Part shown: positions 57,362 through 64,000 of the stretch, one piece after another
Layout of the letters: each line of letters opens with the position of its first letter
How positions within the stretch are numbered: the stretch's first letter is position 1
Origin: Tetracentron sinense
Lineage: Eukaryota > Streptophyta > Magnoliopsida > Trochodendrales > Trochodendraceae
Direction: 5' to 3'
Assembly: GCA_015143295.1 (NCBI GenBank)
Contig: CM026554.1
Coordinates: 30,021,531 to 30,085,530, forward strand
Length of the DNA: 64,000 nucleotides
Program-made: the position numbers and the translations under genes
The notes under the pieces: generated by a model
What the model was told of the DNA's origin: nothing
The model's input: only the letters and a program-made list of their open reading frames with translations
Databases searched by the model: none

Positions 57362-58099
57362 TCTTCAGATTTCACATATTATAACATACTAAAAAATTAG
57401 ACAAAAATACCATGTGGGGTCTTAAGCTTCAAAAACTAGTTTCATGTTGTTCTACAAGTCCTGTGTTTTGATCTCAAAAGGGAAGTCAGAGAATAAATCT
57501 ATGCTCAAGAGTTCCAAATTAGTATAGAAATTGAATTTCATTCAATTTGGAATTCGATAGAGTATTGATCATACATGATCAATAGTAGTTGTAAGCTTTA
57601 TGGGAAATCACATTGACTAGATCTGTTCTCTAGATGAAATTTGGTCTAGAGACCAAATTTGGGATGATTCCTATTTGGTTTGCATTCCCAATCAAATTTG
57701 TCAATGAAAACATAATTAAACTATATATTAATATCCTTAACCTAAGTCTAGTTAAATTAACATAGCATGCTACGTAACAAGAATTTAAAACACTTCCAAA
57801 TAGATCCTAACCATGCTAGTTTTCAGCCAAAAGCCCTTACTTCTCATAACATTATCTCCCATTCAACATAAAGAATTAAAAAAATAGAGAAATTAAGTGA
57901 AAAAACAAGGGTTAGAATTTTTATACTTGCAACTCAGCTCCTATTGCTGTAGGTATGAGGCCAAGAGAATAACAACGTTGCTAAAAGTATCCAATAAGTT
58001 CTTTGGGCTCCTTAATAGATTTGAAATAAAGAAAAAGAGAAGAGCATGTCTCTTAAATTCATCTAAAAAGGCTAAATAATAGCCCTTAATTACTAAAAA
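55901..58099. other. AT-rich intervening DNA; no gene recognised
   Basis: A phrase GGCTCATTATG.. recurs at 56036, 56090 and 56146, spaced about 55 bp. A poly-T run followed by (GT)n lies at 57330-57361. AAGTATTAGGCACACTTAGACTCC at about 56594 resembles the LTR-like end at 63966. I see no ORF or RNA gene I could support. Confidence 0.45.
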
Positions 58100-59649
58100 T
58101 TCTTGAATGATAATAGAATAAAATCCTTAGGATTAGAAAGTCTAAATCTTTAGACACCTTTTTTATAGCCAAAAGATTGCTCACAAAACAAGCCTAAGTA
58201 ATTGAAATATTCCAAAGAAATATAGGAAACAAATAGAGTTACTATACGGGAGAGACACATGATATTGATATATGCGTTTGAAATGGTGGCCCTCCAACTA
58301 GGGCTCTAACTAGATTGTCGTGAATTGTTCAAAAGGGTATTGAAAGAAATTATTAGAAAATATTTAGGTGGGGCCACCATATCAAATAGTAAAATTTAGA
58401 ATTCTCCACCTAATTTTTAAAAAAAAATTTGCACCTAACATTTTAAAAATATTTAGGTGTATCCAAACAAGACTTAATTTTTAACTTAAATGATATCTTC
58501 CACTAAGAAAGATGTTATAAAGTCTAGTCCAAAGCTAGCCTCTTTTATGTCTCTTTTATTCATTCTAGGTTCAATGTTTTCTTTCTTTTTTCTCACAGTT
58601 CTAGGTTATTATTATGACTAGTGGATGGAAAGTCAGATTGCTCCAATGGAGCTTTACTAAGCTTAGCTTTGAAAGGAAACTTATTTTCTTGAAATTCAGC
58701 ATTTCTAGCTTCTATGGTAGTGTTAGAATCTAACACAATATCTTTTGATTTTAAGACTAGAAATTGACAGGCTTCACTATTTTTTACATATCCAATAGAT
58801 ACACGGTCTGGAGTTTTGGATTTACTTTTCTTTTCTTAATTTCTGGTACTCTTACTTTAGCCAAACACCCCCACACTTTGTGATATTTGAAATTTAGTTT
58901 AAAACATTTCCACAACTCATATGGTGTCTTTCCAGTTTTTGTATGAGGTATTTTGTTTCACATATAACATGTAGAAAGAATAGTTTCTCCCACATGTTAT
59001 AAGGTAAGCCTAAACTACCTAACATAACATTTACTATATTAATCAAAGTTCTATTTTTTCTTTGTGCTAAAATATTTTGTTCAGGTGAGTATCGTGCAAT
59101 AGTTTCATGAATAATTTCATGGGATTCATAGAATTCTCTAAAGAGGCGATACTCATATTCTCCACATGGTCAGCTCTAATTTTTTAATTTTTTTGTCTAG
59201 TTGATTTTCAACTGCAATATCATATTTAAGAAACTTATTTAGTGCTTCATCTTTACTTTTTAATAAGTAAATCTTTGAGAACCTAGAAAAATGATCTACA
59301 AAAGATATGTAGTATATTTTACCATCTCTAGACATAGTTTTTTCAAATCTTCCAGATCACTATGTATTAAACCTAGGGCTGTATTCGGGCTGGGCTTGAC
59401 CGGGCTTGGCCAAGCCTGGCTCGGCTTGAAGTAGCTTGATCGAGTCCCGAAGCCCGGCTCGGCCCGAAAACAGGTTCGATTGTGCGGCCCGAAGCTCGGC
59501 CCGAAAAAAAAAATTGGCTTGAAGCCCAGCTCGGCCTGAATTGATTCAAGCTCAAGCCGGGTTTGGCTTGGCTCGAGCTCGGCTTGAATCCCTTTTTTTA
59601 AAAAAAATAAAATTTTATATTATTTATATATATAATAATGATATATATA

Positions 59650-59713
<64 letters not shown>

Positions 59714-60196
59714 TTTTAAAAAAATAATTTTCGAGCCGAGTCGAGTTCGGGCTGAGCCAAACCTCGATCGAGTCGGGCTTCGAGTAGGGCCGAGCCGCAC
59801 AGGGGTGGGCTTGAGCTTGGCTTGAATTGACTTTCGGGCTTTTTTTTAGGCTTGGCTTGGCTTGTTCGAGCCCAAATTTTCGGGCCGATCTCGGGCCGAA
59901 CCGAGCCCAGCCGCACCAACGGGCCAATCGGGCTTTGTGCAGCCCTAATTAAACCTAATAATTATGTTTGTCCTTGTTGTACAAATTTAAAAGTTTCTTA
60001 GCAAATTTAGTTTCAGTACAAATTTCATATTTATTGAAATTTGTGTTTGCTAATTCAGGAATTAATCCTAATTGTTTCAAATATTTTAATGTAGGAGACA
60101 TTCACATGACTTACTTTATCATGCCAGGTATCAATAGACTTCACAATTTAAGTAGTAGAAGAGGAGAATTATGAATTATTTATTACATAAGGGAGC
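58100..60196 (-). pseudogene. Ty1/copia integrase remnant next to KTI-3 (unit 3)
   Basis: 58100-58735 aligns with the window start (1-564), and 58735-60196 with 6595-7480. The minus strand at 59153-59335 reads MSRDGKIYYISFVDHFSRFS and KIYLLKSKDEALNKFLKYDI, the best-preserved integrase core segment of the four copies. It is interrupted by the MITE at 59374-59947. This copy shows the uninterrupted sequence at the sites where units 1 and 2 received their LTR elements. Confidence 0.78.
59374..59947. mobile_element. hAT-type MITE, 574 bp, GC-rich arms around a (TA)n core
   Basis: The ends TAGGGCTG..CAGCCCTA are flanked by a perfect 8-bp duplication ATTAAACC (59366-59373 and 59948-59955). The arms are full of GGGCTTGG / CGAGCCCG-type motifs and pair imperfectly; the centre is a (TA)n run at about 59653-59703. 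Units 1, 2 and 4 have the empty site. Confidence 0.85.
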
Positions 60197-60202
60197 TTTA
60201 TT
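60197..60202 (-). terminator. AATAAA polyadenylation signal candidate for KTI-3
   Basis: Same motif and spacing as in the other two copies. Confidence 0.45.
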
Positions 60203-60312
60203 TAATACACCATTCAATGACGACAACTCTTTTTTACCTAAAAATGAAAAAGAAAATGACATTAGCTCCATTTATTTACGCTACCATGCGCAACTGCTCC
60301 TCCATTTTAAAA

Positions 60313-60900
60313 TTAAGCCCTCCTAAACATAAATGGAAGTTGAGGACCATCCAAAGCCAATAACCTATTCCCGTCATTAATCAAAACACCAGCATAGCCA
60401 CAGATAAACCTACATGTGGGACACACATCAGTAGGACACCATCTTAGCTTGTAAACATCTCCGTCTCTCTCGATCCGAAAGTAACTTCCATAACTTCGAT
60501 CATTTCCGGTGCCAATTAACCTCCTATTGGTCGTAGCGTCTGTCTCGCCTATCTTCCATGCCGTCGACGTTATACAAGTCGTAGCGGCCGAGAAATATAC
60601 AGTGAAGTCACTATTTTCGCGGATCACAGTCTCTCCGGCAAAGAAGGGTGTGAAGATGACTGGTAGGCCGGGCGAGGCCGCCGTATCCTCCTGACCAACG
60701 TAGTAGGAGCACGACCCATTCCGATCAATAAGGGTCAGACTACCACCATTGTCTGTAATAGCAGGAAGTATGTAATATTCCACCCCAGATTGAAGAGCCT
60801 GTCCAGCCGTGTCAAGCACTGCTGGGTTTGAGTTTTCCGTGGGTTGAGCAACTGAGATGGCCATTAGTACTAGCCATACAAAGAACACTACTCTCAACAT
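60313..60900 (-). CDS. Kunitz (STI/miraculin-type) protease inhibitor, copy 3
   Basis: This intact 195-residue protein differs from copies 1 and 2 at four places: C6F in the signal peptide, D133N, T153R just before the Cys-rich CPTDVCPTC loop, and T169Y just after it. All six Cys, the NGS sequon and the reactive loop are unchanged. Two of the changes flank the disulfide-bonded C-terminal loop, so they may alter surface contacts; the effect is not known. The start is the ATG at 60900, the only one available, which supports the same start in copies 1 and 2. Its promoter keeps TATA and G-box. The nearest insertion upstream is the MITE at 61318. Confidence 0.93.
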   Translation of the reverse strand: MLRVVFFVWLVLMAISVAQPTENSNPAVLDTAGQALQSGVEYYILPAITDNGGSLTLIDRNGSCSYYVGQEDTAASPGLPVIFTPFFAGETVIRENSDFTVYFSAATTCITSTAWKIGETDATTNRRLIGTGNDRSYGSYFRIERDGDVYKLRWCPTDVCPTCRFICGYAGVLINDGNRLLALDGPQLPFMFRRA

Positions 60901-60996
60901 GATGATTCTTTTATTTCTCTCTCAATAAAGGATGCTAAAGAAAAAATTATTTATGGGGTTGTATATATATTGTCTTTGGGCATTGGTGGGTGGTGA

Positions 60997-61010
60997 CATA
61001 TTTATAGGGT
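60997..61010 (-). promoter_or_regulatory. TATA box of KTI-3
   Basis: The minus strand reads CCCTATAAATATG about 100 bp before the start codon. Confidence 0.65.
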
Positions 61011-61043
61011 ATTGCATTGATAAGTGGCAATTCTTGATGATGA

Positions 61044-61049
61044 CACGTG
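61044..61049 (-). promoter_or_regulatory. G-box (CACGTG) upstream of KTI-3
   Basis: Context ACACGTGG, same place as in KTI-1. Confidence 0.45.
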
Positions 61050-61317
61050 GTTGCATTACTTGTACCATAAGGATGAAAGAGTGCATTAATAGAGTTAACC
61101 TTATCCTCGTGATCATGGTCAGATATGTACAGCAGTTGATCCTTATGATGGTCATATATGTACAGCAGTTGATCTAACTTGTGAAAACAAATTTCAATGG
61201 GCGTGGTCATTCGCAAAAGTCGTATTAGACCATCCACACGCAAATAGAGAGTAATTATCTGTACTTGATAAGCATAGTTTGGTTTCCCTTATCCTTTTCA
61301 TGAGAGAGTTTCCTAAT

Positions 61318-61700
61318 CAGGGGCGGAGCCACGTGGGGCCCGGGGGGGCTGAAGCCCCCCCTGAAATTTTGGAAAACAAAACCCCCCTTTTGTAAAACTA
61401 GGGGTGCAGCCTTGGAAAAGGGGCAGTGCCGGGGCGACGGGGACTCTAGCCCCCCCTGAAATTTTGGAAAACAAAACCCCCCTTTTGTAAAACTAGGGGT
61501 GCAGCCGGGAAAGGGACGGTGCCGGGGCGACGGGGACTCTAGCCCTCCTAAAACTTCAAAAATATATATATATTCTTTTAAACGGATACAAACAAATGTG
61601 CTGACCCACGAACTTGGCACTCAAAAAAAAATTTCGGGGGCTCCGCCTCCGAACCCCCATTGTTAGCCCCCCCTGCAAGAAATTCTTGGCTCCGCCCCTA
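61318..61700. mobile_element. hAT-type MITE with 'GGGGCGGAGCC' ends upstream of KTI-3
   Basis: CAGGGGCGGAGCCA and the complement of TAGGGGCGGAGCCA form the ends, flanked by a perfect 8-bp duplication TTCCTAAT (61310-61317 and 61701-61708). Inside, a ~95-bp unit starting GCCCCCCCTGAAATTTTGG is duplicated in tandem (61354 and 61449). Confidence 0.85.
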
Positions 61701-61708
61701 TTCCTAAT

Positions 61709-62192
61709 CCCACCTTATTATAGTACTCCCATAATATTCCATCTTAATACTCTCCCTCATACACATGAGACTAGAAATATTCATGAGCTTTTGATTTGTT
61801 GACATGCCTTTCACTTTGCTGTGGTCCTATGTGGATAAATAATCAAGACGGAACAGAACTAAGGAGTTTTGATGGGTCAGAAAAAGAAGGCCTCTTTGGG
61901 CTAAAGATACGTTCCCTGTAGTGGGCATAATAGGGTCCTCAATAGGCTAGAAAATGGGCACCTGTGATGGGCTAATAAAATCAGCCTCTATTGTGCTTGA
62001 TTAATAGACCACGAATGCTAGCCCTTCTCTTAGTCTAACCATACTCTCTGTAGTGACCTTCAAATTAATATTCTGATTCTAGCAATATTTAGGCACTTTT
62101 CATGTTGAGAGTAGGTTAGTAATAACATCATTAAAGTTAACCATGATAATTTACTTTGTTAGCCTATAAGTGTCTATCATAGGTCTCCGTAG
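61709..62192. other. Upstream flank of unit 3; no gene seen
   Basis: Up to about 62020 it aligns with 8690-9210 of unit 1 (for example GGGCTAATAAAATCA and AATAGACCAC). Beyond that the units stop matching. Nothing coding is seen. Confidence 0.45.
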
Positions 62193-63400
62193 TGATTTTG
62201 ATGATAACATAATAATAAAATGAGATTTGAGTTACTAATGTCTCAATTGAGTTTATGTGAAAATCAGTTTATGAAGAGCATTAAAAAACCATTCAAGGTG
62301 AAAAAGCATGAAAAATATACTATCCATGAAGAAAGATTCATCATCAAGTCAAAGCAAGCTATTGATTAAGTTTAGATCATAATGAAGATATTTGAATATC
62401 ATATCCAAGCTCAAGTCATAAAGATGAAGAAAGAAGAAGGCTTGGAAGATCTCAAAGTTGAAGCCTTATTAAAGATCCAAGAATCAAGCTAAAAGACTCT
62501 CAAAAATGGTTTTAATATTAACTTGTAGTCTTTGAGAGCATTTAGGACTTTTGTAAAAAGTCCTCAATTGTTGGTGTTGAAAAGCTCAAAAACTTAGAAT
62601 GACCATAGGTTCCTTAAGACCAAATTGAAAATCTATTAAAGGACCTAAAAATATGGTATTTATTATGTTAAAGATGAGGTAGAAGGCATTGGGATCAAAT
62701 CTCATCATCAAGATATCGAAAAACCAAGTTTGAGCAAAATTTGCACCATCCAGTCGATTGGATGAAGCCATTCAACCGTCTGGATAGGCCAAAGTTGCAC
62801 GGTTAGACCAAAATGCAAACGGATGACATTTTTGCCTATCCAACTGATCTTACGATCCATCTAGTCAACTGGATGAATTGTTAAACGCAAAAACTAGTCT
62901 GTAACGGCTATTTTTAAACGGCTATCTCGCATTAATTGCTCCTACCAATGGCCATAATATCACTTGGGGTATAAAAGGAGTTCATTTATGAACATCCAAA
63001 GAGATTATGAGCAATCATTGATCAATCATAAATCATTCATCATTCACTAGAAGCTAAAATTCTCATCCTTAGTGAAATAACTGAAATCCCCAATTCTTTG
63101 TTTTCTAAGCTATTTAATTCCAACTTTTGAGAGATATTATTAGAGCATTAAAATAATTTTATCCAGCTCAATCAATGAGCAATTTTCAGATTCAAATCCA
63201 ATTACCAACTTATATTCTAAAATCAAGAATCTGAGGATTCTTGCATTGAAGCTAAAGGCTCTGCGAAAGACAAGGGAAGACTATTCCCTTGCAAGAAAGA
63301 TCTGATCCACACTCGGAAGTGAGATTGTAAAGGTGGGATCCTCGCTTGAAAAAAGATTGTAAAAGTTTTGGGCTTCACCTTAATATATGCACTAAAGTAT
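62193..63400 (+). repeat. LTR-like fragment (possible copia LTR)
   Basis: TGATTTTGATGATAACATAA is a start I associate with copia LTRs. Inside are CCAGTCGATTGGATGAAGCC and TCCAACTGATC-type palindromic motifs (62745-62880), then GGTATAAAAGGAG (62970) as TATA box with a leader. No second copy is in the window, so element and end are not proven. Confidence 0.35.
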
Positions 63401-63828
63401 ATGACATGTTTTAATTTATTTGACATAGTTTAGACAATTTCATTTCAAGGTCATGGTGCCAAATATGTTGCATATAAGAAATCAAGTATTGTAAGTTACA
63501 TGAAGCCAGGTATTTGCAATTTTTAAATATGCTTTTCAATCATTCAAACTAAAATCAAATCAGTCAAGCATAAATCATAATAGGAATTTAGGCTCAATGT
63601 GGAAAGTTTCTTTTCATTCATAAGAAGTATTTCATTTACATCAAAGAAACAAACAAAATAATCCAACATAAATCCATATTTCCAAGATAAAAAGAAATAC
63701 AACCATAACATTCATTTCATCCAAAAAGAAATACTAAGTGAGATACATCCATTTTATTCATTTTTCTTCTCCCTCTTGCCATCATAAAAAAACTATAAGA
63801 AAAAAATCTTCACTGTCTTTCTTCTTCT
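63401..63828. other. AT-rich DNA; nothing recognised
   Basis: No ORF, RNA gene or clear repeat is seen. Confidence 0.4.
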
Positions 63829-64000
63829 TGTGAGCACGGATTTTACTCATTGGTTTGACTGAGAGTCGTCACCTATTTATTTTGAGGGATAGGTCCCGGA
63901 TTTAGATTAAGACCGATGGTCTCGATTAGAGTTAGAGTAAGCGGTTCGATTAAGTCGTAAGGAAGGTATTAGGCACCCTAGGACCCCCATTTTACAATGG
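63829..64000. repeat. LTR-like fragment running off the window
   Basis: It starts TGTGAGCACGG and contains GAGAGTCGTCACCTA and AAGGAAGGTATTAGGCACCC, phrases I associate with LTRs of plant Ty3/gypsy elements. A related phrase is at 56594. The element itself is outside the window. Confidence 0.35.

Noticed and set aside
59598..59927. 109-codon minus-strand ORF
   Set aside because: It is driven by a (TA)n run and GC-biased MITE arms; no domain and no codon evidence.
62586..62771. 61-codon minus-strand ORF
   Set aside because: Low-complexity AT-rich frame in an LTR-like stretch; no recognisable motif.

Overview
The window is nuclear DNA of a flowering plant. The evidence is a secreted Kunitz (STI/miraculin-type) protease inhibitor present as three near-identical intronless genes, surrounded by plant lineages of LTR retrotransposon (Ty3/gypsy Tat/Ogre and Athila, Ty1/copia) and plant MITEs. 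I cannot name the species. There is no bacterial-type organisation, CRISPR array, rRNA or tRNA gene.

The only likely functional host genes are the three Kunitz genes, all on the minus strand: KTI-1 (7608-8198), KTI-2 (51480-52067) and KTI-3 (60313-60900). KTI-1 and KTI-2 encode the same 195-residue protein; KTI-3 differs at four residues. Each sits in a repeated genomic unit: a decayed copia pol fragment on the 3' side (coding minus), then the Kunitz gene, its promoter and about 1 kb of upstream DNA. Unit 1 is 1-~9210, unit 2 is ~31900-~53000 and unit 3 is ~58100-~62020. A fourth, partial unit (~9690-12000) keeps the copia fragment but has lost the gene. The copia insertion is therefore older than the duplications.

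Each unit was later broken by a different mobile element. Unit 1 holds a 6.0-kb Tat-type LTR element (565-6589) with no pol but with an antisense, intron-containing coiled-coil gene. Unit 4 holds a CACTA-type end (9873 onward). Unit 2 holds a 17.0-kb Ogre-like Tat element (33143-50188) with 2.5-kb LTRs, an accessory 5' ORF, gag, protease, a probable 437-bp intron, RT, two RNase H domains, integrase and a tandem-repeat-rich 3' region. Unit 3 holds a 574-bp hAT-type MITE (59374-59947). Each Kunitz promoter also has its own MITE (8739-9029, 52300-52587, 61318-61700).

Between units 4 and 2 (12000-31900) lies a transposon block: a gag-only copia element with fused LTRs (12003-20502) containing an inserted LTR-like block (16094-~18338), an Athila element with gag and protease but no RT (21481-29407), a 1.2-kb non-autonomous hAT element (30277-31485) and two hairpin MITEs. 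Between units 2 and 3 is a 2.1-kb foldback element (53799-55900). The right end (62190-64000) carries LTR-like fragments. Element boundaries were set by eye from target-site duplications, LTR pairs and comparison between units; no database search was possible.
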